A stretch of 62,783 nucleotides of DNA from JADGHX01 sp035760965 (lineage in GTDB: Bacteria > Pseudomonadota > Gammaproteobacteria > Steroidobacterales > Steroidobacteraceae): contig DASTRY010000075.1 in NCBI GenBank assembly GCA_035760965.1, forward strand, positions 1-62,783, given 5' to 3'. Below are positions 26,734-39,175 of this stretch, piece by piece. The number at the start of each line of letters is the position of its first letter. Position 1 is the stretch's first letter. Position numbers and translations under genes: made by a program. The notes beneath the pieces are model-generated. The model had not been told where the DNA came from, did not search any database, and saw nothing but the letters and a program-made list of their open reading frames with translations.

Positions 26734-27513
26734 ATGGCGCGCGCGATCTGGAAAGGCGTATTGAACCTGGGGCGCGAGCAGGTCCCGGTGAAGATGTACT
26801 CGGCCGTGGAAGACCGGACCGTGCACTTTCGCGTGCTGCACGCACGCGACCGTGCGCCAGTCGAGCAGCACATCGTCCGCAAGGACAACGGCCGCGAGGT
26901 GCCGAAGGAAGAACGGCGCAAGGCGTTTCCGCTCGATCGCAACACGGCCGTCGTGCTGCAACCCGAGGAGCTCGAGAAGCTCGAGCCGCCTCCATCGCGC
27001 GACATTCACATCTGCCGCTTCATCTCGCCCTCGCTCCTCAGCGACCAGTGGTACGACCGCCCCTACTATCTCGGGCCGGATCGCGACGCGGAGAGCTACT
27101 TCGCTCTCGTTGCGGCACTCGAGCGGCAAGAGGTGACGGGCATCGCGCGCTGGGTCATGCGCAAGAAGCGCTACCTCGGCGCGCTCGCGGTATCCGGCGG
27201 CTATCTCGCGATGATCACGTTGCGGCGCGCGGATCAGGTGCTGAGCTTCTCCCAAATCGAGCCGGCGAAAACGGCGACACCGCACGACAACGAGGTGCGC
27301 CTCGCAGAGCAGCTCGTCTCGACGATCGCGTCGGATTTCGCGCCGGAACAATGGCAGGATGAATATCGCAAGCGTCTGTGCGCGCTGATCGAAGCGAAGG
27401 CGCGCGGCGAGAAGATCGCGCCGGTCAAACCGAAGCGGGCGCCCGCGCCCGCAGGTCTTGCGGAGAGTCTGAGGGCGAGCATCGCCGCCGCCCGGGAGCG
27501 GCACGCTGCCTGA
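26734..27513 (+). CDS. ku: Ku protein (DNA-end binding), first copy
   Basis: 259 residues. MARAIWKGVLNLGREQVPVKMYSAVEDRTVHFRVLH is the Ku70/80-like beta-barrel start; DRPYYLGPDRDAESYFALVAALERQEVTGIARWVMRKKRYLGAL is the bridge region. Dimeric bacterial Ku threads onto broken DNA ends and recruits the ligase LigD for end joining; no ligD is in this window. It overlaps the second Ku gene. Confidence 0.93.
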   Translation: MARAIWKGVLNLGREQVPVKMYSAVEDRTVHFRVLHARDRAPVEQHIVRKDNGREVPKEERRKAFPLDRNTAVVLQPEELEKLEPPPSRDIHICRFISPSLLSDQWYDRPYYLGPDRDAESYFALVAALERQEVTGIARWVMRKKRYLGALAVSGGYLAMITLRRADQVLSFSQIEPAKTATPHDNEVRLAEQLVSTIASDFAPEQWQDEYRKRLCALIEAKARGEKIAPVKPKRAPAPAGLAESLRASIAAARERHAA

Positions 27514-28585
27514 CCGCGACCCCAATGGCGAGAAGGATCTCGGCGCCGCACCGGTCCGTGCGTTCTGGTCCGGAACGATCACGTTCGGGCTCGTCAGCAT
27601 ACCTGTCGATCTCTACTCCGCCGTTCGCCCGCGCGCGAAGGCGCTCAAGATGGTCGACGCGGAGGGTCACCCGCTCGGTCGTCAGTACCGCTGCTCGGAA
27701 GAGGGTCGCAAGCTCGCCGCGGACGATCTGGCGCGCGGCTATGAAACCGAGTCCGGCAAGATGATCGTCATCACGGACGAGGAGCTCGAAGCAGTGGCGC
27801 CGGAGACCTCGCGCGACATCGAGCTGCGGGCGTTCGTGCCGCGCGAACAGATCCCGCCGCTGTATTACGACCGGCCCTACTTCCTCGCGCCGTCCGGCCG
27901 GTCCTCGAAAGCGTACAACTTGCTCGCCACCACCATGGAGCGCACCGGCCGGGTCGGCATCGGAACGTTCGTGATGCGCGGTCACGAGTACCTCGCGGCG
28001 ATCCTGTCGGAGAACGGTGTGCTGCGCGCCGAAACCTTGCGCCACAGTGCCGAGCTTCGCGCGCCCAAAGCCGTGGGGCTGCCCGAACACGCAAAAGCAT
28101 CCGCGCCGCGCGTTGCGCGATTCGTGAAAGAGATCGAGGCGCTGACGCGCACCGAGCTCGACGTGAGCGAGCTCGAGGATCGCGACGCGCAGGCCCTTCA
28201 GAAGCTCGCGCACGCCAAGCAGGAGCAGGGTCGGGACGTGGTTAGCCACGCCGGTGAGGCGGATGAGGAATCGCCGGAAGGCGGCAGCGCCAAGGTCATC
28301 GATCTGATGGCCGTCCTTCGCAAAAGCCTGTCGCGCAGCGCGCAGGTGAGCACTGCCGAGAGCAGTGCCAACGGGGCCGGCCGGAGGACGCCGCACGCGG
28401 CGAAGTCGACGGCAAAGAGCGCGACGAAGCGCGCCGCAAAGAGCCGCCGCACAAAGGGGCACGATCTCGCCGATGCGCCCAAAGACGAGCTCTACGAGAC
28501 CGCCGCTCGCCTCGGCATTCCAGGCCGCAGCAAGTTGAGCAAGAAGCAATTGCTGAATGCGATAAAGAGAGCGGAAAGCGCCTGA
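27506..28585 (+). CDS. ku: Ku protein, second copy, with Lys-rich tail and Rho_N-like end; non-canonical start
   Basis: The Ku domain is complete (RAFWSGTITFGLVSIPVDLY, then DRPYFLAPSGRSSKAYNLLATTMERTGRVGIGTFVMRGHEYLAA), but no ATG, GTG or TTG precedes it in frame before the stop upstream. The likely start is the CTG at 27506, which overlaps the last bases of the first ku and has GGGAG seven bases before it; a Met at 27650 would cut off the core. Residues about 275-325 form a Lys/Arg/Ser-rich linker, and the last 35 (DAPKDELYETAARLGIPGRSKLSKKQLLNAIKRAES) look like a Rho_N/SAP-type helix-extension-helix DNA-binding end. About 359 residues. Confidence 0.88.
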   Translation: MPDRDPNGEKDLGAAPVRAFWSGTITFGLVSIPVDLYSAVRPRAKALKMVDAEGHPLGRQYRCSEEGRKLAADDLARGYETESGKMIVITDEELEAVAPETSRDIELRAFVPREQIPPLYYDRPYFLAPSGRSSKAYNLLATTMERTGRVGIGTFVMRGHEYLAAILSENGVLRAETLRHSAELRAPKAVGLPEHAKASAPRVARFVKEIEALTRTELDVSELEDRDAQALQKLAHAKQEQGRDVVSHAGEADEESPEGGSAKVIDLMAVLRKSLSRSAQVSTAESSANGAGRRTPHAAKSTAKSATKRAAKSRRTKGHDLADAPKDELYETAARLGIPGRSKLSKKQLLNAIKRAESA

Positions 28586-28809
28586 TCAGCGCGTAGGCGC
28601 ACGCACGAGCACCCGGGCCCTGATCAGCGCGCAGGCACACGTACAAGCGCCAGGGCCCTGATCAGCGGGTAGGTACACGTACAAGCGCCCGGGCCCTGAT
28701 CAGCGCGTAGACGCAGGCACAAGCGCCCGGGCCCGCTCAGCGGGCAGGCATACGCACAAGCGCCCGGGCCCAGACCGGCGTGCAGGCGCACGCATAAGCG
28801 CCTGGGACC
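28583..28809. repeat. Six-unit 38-bp tandem repeat after the Ku genes
   Basis: Units start at 28583, 28621, 28659, 28697, 28735 and 28772; all are 38 bases except the fifth (37). Consensus parts are TGATCAGCGCGTAGGC, ACACGTACAAGCGCC and CGGGCCC. The first unit begins with the TGA stop of the second ku gene and the array runs up to the 3' end of the FMN reductase. The CCCGGGCCC core is self-complementary. Copies one to four are closest; five and six have drifted. Confidence 0.85.
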
Positions 28810-28820
28810 TGATCATCGAG

Positions 28821-29378
28821 TCACTTGCCGGCTCGCGCGAAGAGCCCGAGCCACTCGACGAAGCGCGACATCCAGCTCGATAGAAATGCCTTCGTGTCGG
28901 CCCGCGCGATCTCGCCGCGGGCGTCGAAGGTTTCATCCGTGACCTGCACGAACACCTCCGGCTGTGCCAGCGTCGGCACGTCGAGGTAGGCGAGCACATT
29001 TCGCAAGTGCTGCTGAGCCATCGATGCGCCCGGCGCCCCGATGGACGCGCCCATCACACCGGCTGGCTTTCCGGCCCATACGCTCTGACCATACGGCCGC
29101 GAGGCGTGGTCGATGGCGTTCTTGAGCACCCCGGGAATCGACCGGTTGTACTCGGGGGTCACGAAGATCAAGCCCTGAACGGCGGCGATCTCCCGCTTCA
29201 ATCGCAGCACGTTGGGGTGCTGATTCGCGTCGTCGTCCTGGTTGTAGAGCGGCAGATCGTCGATGCGCGGCCATGTGAACGACAATTCCGGCGGTGCGAG
29301 CTTCGCCACCGCCTGTGCTAGCTTGCGGTTGATCGAATCCTTGCGAAGGCTACCGACGAGGATGGCGACCTGGCTCAT
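28821..29378 (-). CDS. NADPH-dependent FMN reductase family protein
   Basis: 185 residues with the flavodoxin-like fold: MSQVAILVGSLRKDSINRKLAQAVAKLAP (phosphate loop), and LIFVTPEYNRSIPGVLKNAIDHASRP, the conserved flavin-binding loop. Such enzymes reduce free FMN, azo dyes or quinones. It could supply reduced flavin to the two monooxygenases at 11-16 kb, but it is not linked to them. Confidence 0.9.
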   Translation of the reverse strand: MSQVAILVGSLRKDSINRKLAQAVAKLAPPELSFTWPRIDDLPLYNQDDDANQHPNVLRLKREIAAVQGLIFVTPEYNRSIPGVLKNAIDHASRPYGQSVWAGKPAGVMGASIGAPGASMAQQHLRNVLAYLDVPTLAQPEVFVQVTDETFDARGEIARADTKAFLSSWMSRFVEWLGLFARAGK

Positions 29379-29447
29379 GACTACGGCTCCGTGGCGTGCA
29401 GGTTCCGCGCGTGCGTATCACGAAGCGTGCCTGTCGGCCGTGCTTCG

Positions 29448-29669
29448 TCAGTACCGCGCAACTGCGTCGCTCGCGGGAAAGGTATCCATCAAGCGCCGGT
29501 CGACGGCATCGTAGATCTCGGTCGAGCTTTCGGTTGCGGCCCCCGGTCGGGTGCCGGTTGCCGGCGACGGCGAGCTCGACTGTGACTGCGAACGCGATGC
29601 TTCCGATTTGCCGGACTTCGATGGCGCATGACCCATAACGCGACCCATGTATTCGGCTAGGAACGTCAT
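29448..29669 (-). CDS. Small protein with DTFPASD motif
   Basis: 73 residues, ATG at 29669 with GAGGG upstream. Ser/Lys/Pro-rich middle, then EIYDAVDRRLMDTFPASDAVARY; the TFPASD ending recurs in many short proteobacterial proteins of unknown role. MTFLAEYMGRVMGH at the start could be an amphipathic membrane-surface helix. Divergent from mgtE. Confidence 0.6.
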   Translation of the reverse strand: MTFLAEYMGRVMGHAPSKSGKSEASRSQSQSSSPSPATGTRPGAATESSTEIYDAVDRRLMDTFPASDAVARY

Positions 29670-29723
29670 GTTTACACCCTCGGTTTTTGACAGGCTGACT
29701 CGTCCGGGATTCGGAGCTTCGCG

Positions 29724-31079
29724 ATGAATGCACAGGAAGCGCTCGCGCTGCGAGCCGCCATCGAATCGGGCGACACGGCGCGCATCACCGCGGCGGCGCA
29801 CTCGGCACACCCCGCCGACATCGCCGCGGAGCTCGCCGGTCTCGAGCCCGAGACCGTGAGCACGCTGCTGCGCGCGTGGCCCAGCGCCATACGCGCCGAG
29901 ATATTCGGCTACCTGGAGCCGGGTATGCAGCACCAGGTCGCCCTGCACTCGAGCCGCGCCGAGCTCGCCGAGCTCTTCCTGCACATGTCGCCCGATGAAC
30001 GTGCGGACCTGTTCAAACAACTGGACGAGGCGCAGCGCGAATCGTTCCTGCCGGCGCTCGCGCACGCCGAGCGCGAGGACATCCGCACGCTCGCGCGCTA
30101 CCCCGAAGACACGGCCGGCGCCGCGATGACGTCCGACTACGCCACGATCGCGCCAGGGCTCACGGCCACCGAGGCCATCGCGCACTTGCGTCAGGTCGCG
30201 CCGGACACCGAGACGATCTACCAGGCGTACGTGATCGACGAGAATCGCAAGCTCGTCGGCGTGGTCTCCCTCAAGGACCTCATCATTTCGCCGCCGGACG
30301 CGCGTGTCGGCGACCTGATGAACCGCAACCCGATCTTCGTCGCCGCCACGGCGCCGCGCACGGAAGCCGCCCGACTGATTTCGAAGTACGACCTGATCGC
30401 GCTACCTGTTGTCGATGCGGAGGGTCGACTCGTCGGCATCGTCACGTACGACGACGCCATGGACATCAGCGAAGCCGAAGCGACGGCGGATTTCGGCAAG
30501 GTGGGCGCGGTCGAGGCGCTGCCGATGGGTCTGAAGGAGGCGCCCGTCAGCCTGCTCTATCGCAAGCGCGTGTTCTGGCTCGTGGTGCTGGTGTTCGGAA
30601 ATCTGGGCTCGGGTGCGGCAATCGCCTATTTCGAGGACACCATCGCCGCACACCTCGCGCTGGTGTTCTTCCTGCCGCTGCTCACCGCGAGCAGCGGCAA
30701 TGCCGGCGCGCAGTCGGCGACGTTGATGGTACGAGCGCTCGCGACCGGGGACGTCATGCTCAGAGACTGGGCCACCATGCTGCTGCGTGAGCTCGGCGTC
30801 GCCGCGATGCTCGGCGCCACGATGGCGCTGGCCGTGTGGGGCATCGGTCTGTGGCGCGGGGGCGTCGAGGTCGCGATGCTCGTCGCGCTCACCATGATGG
30901 TCGTCGTCATCGCCGGAAGCCTCATCGGCATCGCGCTGCCGTTTCTGCTGGACCGCTTCAAGCTCGATCCGGCGGCGTCCAGCGCGCCGCTCATCACGTC
31001 GATCGCCGACGCGATCGGGGTGATGGTCTACTTCGGCCTCGCAACCGTACTGCTCGGTCTACCGCACGCGCACGGATGA
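29724..31079 (+). CDS. mgtE: MgtE-type magnesium transporter
   Basis: 451 residues in the MgtE layout: an N-domain of helical superhelix repeats (residues 5-125), two CBS domains (about 130-250, with TETIYQAYVIDENRKLVGVVSLKDLI and LIALPVVDAEGRLVGIVTYDDAM), a plug helix and five membrane helices with FFLPLLTASSGNAGAQSATLMVRAL, the conserved pore region. It admits Mg2+ down its gradient and the CBS part closes at high Mg2+. Good GGAG site before ATG. Confidence 0.94.
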   Translation: MNAQEALALRAAIESGDTARITAAAHSAHPADIAAELAGLEPETVSTLLRAWPSAIRAEIFGYLEPGMQHQVALHSSRAELAELFLHMSPDERADLFKQLDEAQRESFLPALAHAEREDIRTLARYPEDTAGAAMTSDYATIAPGLTATEAIAHLRQVAPDTETIYQAYVIDENRKLVGVVSLKDLIISPPDARVGDLMNRNPIFVAATAPRTEAARLISKYDLIALPVVDAEGRLVGIVTYDDAMDISEAEATADFGKVGAVEALPMGLKEAPVSLLYRKRVFWLVVLVFGNLGSGAAIAYFEDTIAAHLALVFFLPLLTASSGNAGAQSATLMVRALATGDVMLRDWATMLLRELGVAAMLGATMALAVWGIGLWRGGVEVAMLVALTMMVVVIAGSLIGIALPFLLDRFKLDPAASSAPLITSIADAIGVMVYFGLATVLLGLPHAHG

Positions 31080-31086
31080 GGCCCGC

Positions 31087-32037
31087 TCAAGCCTCGCGCG
31101 GCGCGCGACGGAGCGGTCCGCGCACGACGAGCGCATCGCACGGGAGCGAATGGAGAATGCTCTTTGCCGTGCTGCCGATCAGCGCCTCGAGCATTGCGCC
31201 GCGGCCGCGAGTGCCGAGCACGACGAGATCGGCGCCGCGATCGCGCACGTAGTCGCGAACGAGCTGCGCCGGCTGCCCGTACTCGGCCAGTCTCACGATC
31301 CGCCGCCGCGCCTCCTCCGGAAGAACCGACGAGGTCACGAACCCGGCGAGCTCGATGTCGCGCGTCTGGCGGAAGCTCTCGATCTGCGCCGGCAAATCCG
31401 CAATCGCACCGGGATAGGGCACGTCGAACGCGTGCAGCAGATGCAGCGTCTGGTCCGGAAAAAAGCACACCGCCACCTGCAGCGCGTTGGCGGACGCCTC
31501 GGAGAGATCCGTCGTCACGAGAATGTGTCGGTACGGCCCACGCGCGCGATTGCGTACGATGAGAATGGGCGTGGGCACTCGGCGCAGCAGCGTCTCGACG
31601 GTACGCCCGAGGATCACCGGCCGGCTCGCGAAGGGCCCTTCGCGCGCGATGCCGGTGACGATGAGGTCGATGTTCTCCAGCGCGGCGACTCGCTCGATCA
31701 CATCGGCCGGCTCCCCGTCGATGACGAGCACCGTCGCGTGCTCGATGGCATCTCCTACGTCCGCGTGTAATCCCTTCCGGATGCGCTGTTTCGTGAGCTC
31801 CGCCGCATCCGGCGGCGCGCGCCACGAGGGCTCGAGATGGCGGCTGTAGGTGAGGCTCGACTCTTCGAATTCCTCGAAGGCGTGCAGGATGAAAAGGTGC
31901 GCTCCCGTTTCGCCGGCAATGACGAGTGCGCGGTCGAGCGCGCGGTCGCAGCGCGCGCTGAGGTCGGTCGCGAGGAGCACTTTGCGAATCTTGGCGTCGT
32001 TCGAAGGGGAAGCCGTCACGTCTCGTCCTCCGCTCAT
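31087..32037 (-). CDS. Tandem universal stress protein (two UspA domains)
   Basis: 316 residues, start ATG 32037. Two UspA domains: IRKVLLATDLSARCDRALDRAL...LIVTGIAREG and YRHILVTTDLSEASANALQVAV...LVVLGTRGRGAMLEALIGSTAKSILHSLPCDALVV. The second keeps the ATP-binding G-2x-G-9x-G(S/T) motif (GTRGRGAMLEALIGSTA); the first has a weaker form. Convergent with mgtE and 7 bases from its stop. Confidence 0.88.
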   Translation of the reverse strand: MSGGRDVTASPSNDAKIRKVLLATDLSARCDRALDRALVIAGETGAHLFILHAFEEFEESSLTYSRHLEPSWRAPPDAAELTKQRIRKGLHADVGDAIEHATVLVIDGEPADVIERVAALENIDLIVTGIAREGPFASRPVILGRTVETLLRRVPTPILIVRNRARGPYRHILVTTDLSEASANALQVAVCFFPDQTLHLLHAFDVPYPGAIADLPAQIESFRQTRDIELAGFVTSSVLPEEARRRIVRLAEYGQPAQLVRDYVRDRGADLVVLGTRGRGAMLEALIGSTAKSILHSLPCDALVVRGPLRRAPREA

Positions 32038-32165
32038 CCGAAAGTGGGCTTGGCCTGGGCAGCTTGGCTCCGGTGGGCCGTACGGCGCAAGTCGCATGCG
32101 TCGCGCCCGAGTGCATGCAACTTGCTGCACACACCGATCACCGCGAATCAGGCCAGGAGCCGCAC

Positions 32166-32390
32166 ATGAGCAGATCTATCGGCCCGCTCTTCTGCGAACC
32201 GTATGGCGAAGGACAGCAGTGGAGCCCAGAGGGTGACGGGCAGGAGTACTCGGGGGAATGGGAATTTGTGATTGCTGCGCTCGACTATCGAGAGCTCACC
32301 GTCATCGCTGACGTCGGCGATCCGCCGATCGCTGCACCCTCCGCCGATGACGAAGACGAGGCGCCGGACTCGCGCTTCCCGTTCGGGTAG
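32166..32390 (+). CDS. Small acidic protein of unknown function
   Basis: 74 residues with a strong AGGAG seven bases before its ATG. Very acidic C-terminus (SADDEDEAPDSRFPFG), no domain I recognise, no signal or membrane segment. It starts 0.13 kb upstream of and divergent from the Usp gene and points toward nnrS. Confidence 0.5.
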   Translation: MSRSIGPLFCEPYGEGQQWSPEGDGQEYSGEWEFVIAALDYRELTVIADVGDPPIAAPSADDEDEAPDSRFPFG

Positions 32391-32482
32391 GAGGTTGTCA
32401 GGGCCGAGCTCGAGGCTGCTGCCCGTCGTCGCTTACGGCATCGCCTGAGCCGCGCCGGCGTGGCGTCGAGCGGCGCCGCTCG

Positions 32483-33681
32483 CTATCCCGGGCGCCCGTC
32501 GGCTCTGGGTCGCACGAGGATTGGGGTGTAGCTCGCGAGGAGCAGCGCGAACGCTGCAATCCATAGCGCGGCCCCGATCCATATGGCCCATTCGCGATAC
32601 ACACCCAGCGAAGTTGCAAACGCTCGCACGAGCGCCGCAGCGCCGAGGACGCCGTAAGCGAAGGCTACCGGCCGCGACACGACGAGCGGGCGGCCGGTGT
32701 GACCGAGCGACGCGCGCGTGATCACCGCAACGATCATCGTCGCGGCTGCGCCGACCGTGAGGGCGTGCAGCCAGTCCGCGGCCCATTCGGCGCCGGTGCC
32801 GAGGAAGACGGCTTTCAACGCCAGCCCGACGGGTAACCACAGATAGGCGAGATGCAGAATCCAGACGATCGGCTCGCGCAACGAGCGAATGCCCTGCCAC
32901 CCTGCCAGACGCGCCGCGTGGAGCACAGCCGCAACGCCGGCCAGCAAGACAACGGGCGGCAACGGGAGCGCAAACGCATCGCCGACTGCGATGAGAATCA
33001 TGCAGACGATCGTCGCCGCGTCGAGCCATCGGAAGCTGCTCACCTCGCCGGGAATTCCGCGACGGCGCAACGCATTTGCGGTGAACGCAGGCACGATGCG
33101 GCCACCGATCACCGTGACCAGCAGCAGCACGACATCGATTCCGGCGAGCAGGGTCTTGCTCGCGAGGGCGATATCGCCGAGCGCCATGGCGCACAGGAAC
33201 GTGGCATCCGCAAACCAGATTGCGCCGATGACGATGAGCAGCGGCGTGTTTCGGTTGCGCGCACGTAGCAGCGGGAATGCGATCAGTACCGCGAGAGCGG
33301 GAAGAAAGGCCAGCTCCGCCGTGGCGACGAGCCACGATGGCAGAGAGCCGGCGAACGCAAACGCGATGCGCCCGCAGAGCCACACGGCCGAGAGCGCGAT
33401 GAGGGGCCATCCGCCGAAGCCCTTGGCGCCGGTCCAGCTCGGCACCGCCGTGAGCAGAAATCCCGCAATCGCGGCCGCGATGAACCCGAACAGCATTTCA
33501 TGTCCATGCCAGAGCTGCGGCGGCAGCGTCGGGAGCGGCGAGGCGCCGAGGGCGCGAATCAGCATCCATGCCGCGATTGCAATGAACGCGTAGCCGAACG
33601 CCGCGAGGAACATCGGCCGGAAGCCGTAGGAGAAGAGTGCCCACCTTTTCGTGGGGGCCGCGGGTGTTTCCGAAACGTCCA

Positions 33682-33685
<4 letters not shown>
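32483..33685 (-). CDS. nnrS: NnrS family haem- and copper-containing membrane protein
   Basis: 400 residues with about twelve membrane helices. WALFSYGFRPMFLAAFGYAFIAIAAWM, LWHGHEMLFGFIAAAIAGFLLTAVPSWTG and GRIVPAFTANALRRRG are the conserved NnrS blocks with their His and Arg. In other bacteria NnrS relieves nitrosative stress and is regulated by NO sensors. Its ATG overlaps the stop of the RND pump upstream as ATGA, so it is the last gene of the nirK-cus array. Confidence 0.92.
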
Positions 33686-36845
<3,160 letters not shown>

Positions 36846-36849
<4 letters not shown>

Positions 36850-38180
36850 GGCGAGCGCGACGTGCTCCGCTCCGCCGCCGCGAATCTGCGCCATGAGGAT
36901 TGCAGCGAGCTCTCCGCGCTCAGCATGAACTGGCCGTTGGTGACCACGGCCTGCCCGGGGCTGAGCCCATCGATCACCTCGACGCGATCGCCACTCTCCA
37001 TGCCCAGATGAACCTGCGCCTGCCGGAAGTGATTCTCCGACTCCGACACGATCACGAAGTCGCCCTGTCCGGTCCGCAGCACGCTGTCGACGGGAATCGT
37101 GAGCACGCGCCGCGACTGCATGCGGATGCGGCCTTCGAGGATCGTTCCCGGGAGAAAGCGAGTCGTGCCGGCCGCGAGCGGCACACGCAGGCGCGCCGTC
37201 CTCGATGTCGCATCCATCACCGCCAAAGCGGGATCGAGCCGAGCCTTCACGCTCGCTTCGCGGTTCAGTGTGGAGTGCAGCTCGAGCTCGTCGCCGCTGC
37301 GAAGCCGGCCGAGCACGTCCGGGGTGAGAATGATCTCGGCCCAGGCCGCATGCCGGTCCGCGTAGCTCACGACGATTTCTCCGGGCCGGACGAACGCGCC
37401 TTCACGCGCACCGATCGCCGTGACCACGCCATCATGCGCCGCCAGCACGGGAATGACGTCGTGAACGCGGCGGAAGCGTTCGAGATCGTCGACCACGGAC
37501 GCGGGAACGTCCGCAGCAAGAAGACGGGTGCGCGCTCGATAGCGTTCGCGCGCGACACTCGCCAACATGAGATCGGGCTGACTGTTGCCGACGCTCATGC
37601 CGCCCGTGCCGCTCTTCGCTTCGAGCAGCGAGTCGCGACGCGTGAGCAGATCGATATATCCCTTCTCGCGCTCCTGCAGCTCCGGTGAGTAGATCTCGTA
37701 CAGGACCTGCCCTGCTCGCACGGCTTGTCCGACGACGGACACGCCGAGTCGCTCGATCCATCCTTCCACCTTCGGCGACAGCGTCACGGCGCGACTCTCG
37801 TCCGCGACCACCTCGGCTGCAACGTCCACCGCAGGGCTGAAGTCGCTCTGCTCGACGGACTCCATCACCAGGCCCAATCGTTCCTGCATTTGAGGCGTCA
37901 CGAACACGTCGTCCATGTTCTCGTCCATGTGCGCGCTCGGCGCCGGCTCGCTTCTCTTGACGAGCTTCATGCCGCATACCGGGCATGACCCTTCGTGGTC
38001 CGACGTCACGTGTGTGTGCATCGGGCAGTACCACACGCCCGATTCATCCGCGTAGGCCGCGGGCGGCGTTTCGACCCGCTCATGGTGGGACTGCACGGCG
38101 AACACCGCCGCCATCACGGCAATACCCGAGACGAGCGTGCCCGCGGCGAGGAATCGGAATCTGAGCTTGCGTGGAGCCAT
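36846..38180 (-). CDS. CusB-like adaptor with N-terminal heavy-metal-binding domain
   Basis: 444 residues: signal anchor, then WYCPMHTHVTSDHEGSCPVCGMKLV, the Cys/His/Met heavy-metal-binding domain often found in copper/silver adaptors (about residues 50-76). Next come barrel and hairpin domains (LSPKVEGWIERLGVSVVGQAVRAGQVLYEIYSPEL, and TILEGRIRMQSRRVLTIPVDSVLRTGQGDFVIV). It should take copper from periplasmic proteins and pass it to the pump. It starts 42 bases after the nirK stop. No outer-membrane factor is encoded here; one would have to be shared, perhaps that at 7.2-8.7 kb. Confidence 0.9.
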
Positions 38181-38222
38181 GAGCCACCAGGTGCTCGGGG
38201 CGGCCCTACGCCGCCCCGCGCT

Positions 38223-39140
38223 TCATCTCACGAGGATGTTGTCGCCGTGCCCCATCTTCGGATCGGCGTCCTTCGTGAACTGCAGAACTGCGATCGCGCC
38301 CGTCAGCGCCTGGCGCAGCGAGTGCGTGACGAGTGCGTTCGCACCCTCGATCGGCGAGATGATGTCGAACGCCGCGGCGTCGCCCGGTCCGACGACGTAG
38401 CTCTGCAGCCCAACGAGCGCGTTCTTCGCATTGCCGCTCGGATAGACCCGGTCCCAGATCCCGGCGATCGGATGGAACGAGGCGAACTCGTTGACGCCCG
38501 CGTTCACGAAATGAATACGCACGCGCTCGCCCGGCTTCGCCTGCAGCATGCGCGTGGCATTCGGGTCGTGCACCGGGTCGTACTTGAAGATGCCGCCGTT
38601 GAACATGACGTGCGTCCACTTGTTCGCCATCATGTCGTCCTGGTTATCCGGATTCGGATACAGCTCCGCCTGGATCAGCACGTACTCACGATCCGCCTTG
38701 GGCAGCGCGTTGGGGTCTTTCGGATCGACGATGATCACGCCGTACATGCCGCGCGCGATGTGCTGGATCATCGGGTCGGAGCCGCAGTGGTAGTAGAACG
38801 TGCCCGGATACGTCGGCGTCCACGTGAAGCTCTTGCTCTCTCCCGGCTTGACCGACTCGAACTGCGAGAGCACATCGACGCGCGCCGCGTGAAAATCGAT
38901 CGAGTGCGAGTTCTTGTTCGCCTTGTCGTTGTTCAGCGTGAACTCGACCACATCGCCCTCCGTGACGCGCACGACCGGCCCCGGCACCTGGCCGTCGTAG
39001 GTCCATGCACGATACATCGTGCCCTTGTTGTCGATCGGGACGTCCACCTCGCGCGGGTTGAGCGTCACTTTCACCGTCTTCGCCTCGGCCGCGGCGGATG
39101 CGAGCACCGCAAGGCACAGGGCTGTGGCCATGATCTTCAA
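38223..39140 (-). CDS. nirK: Copper nitrite reductase NirK
   Basis: 305 residues. The full copper set is present: His79 and Asp82/His84 (SHSIDFH), His118-Cys119 (YYHCG), His127 and Met132 (QHIARGM) in domain 1, and the second-domain catalytic His (SFHPIAGIWDRVY) and His of THSLRQALTGA. Spacing follows Alcaligenes NirK closely. I took a TTG at 39140, which has GGGAG seven bases upstream; an ATG at 39131 is the alternative. It reduces nitrite to NO in the periplasm. It is the fourth gene of the ncgABC-nirK order. Confidence 0.9.
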   Translation of the reverse strand: MKIMATALCLAVLASAAAEAKTVKVTLNPREVDVPIDNKGTMYRAWTYDGQVPGPVVRVTEGDVVEFTLNNDKANKNSHSIDFHAARVDVLSQFESVKPGESKSFTWTPTYPGTFYYHCGSDPMIQHIARGMYGVIIVDPKDPNALPKADREYVLIQAELYPNPDNQDDMMANKWTHVMFNGGIFKYDPVHDPNATRMLQAKPGERVRIHFVNAGVNEFASFHPIAGIWDRVYPSGNAKNALVGLQSYVVGPGDAAAFDIISPIEGANALVTHSLRQALTGAIAVLQFTKDADPKMGHGDNILVR

Positions 39141-39175
39141 GGTCGTTCTCCCAGGAGTTGAATGATGCGTTGGGT

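Noticed and set aside
27525..27764. ATG at 27525 as start of a separate gene before the second ku
   Set aside because: It is in another frame, reads as Arg/Ser-rich shadow and lacks the Ku core. The Ku frame needs CTG 27506.
39131..39140. ATG 39131 as sole nirK start
   Set aside because: Kept as an alternative only; the TTG at 39140 fits the ribosome site spacing better, though the difference is three residues.
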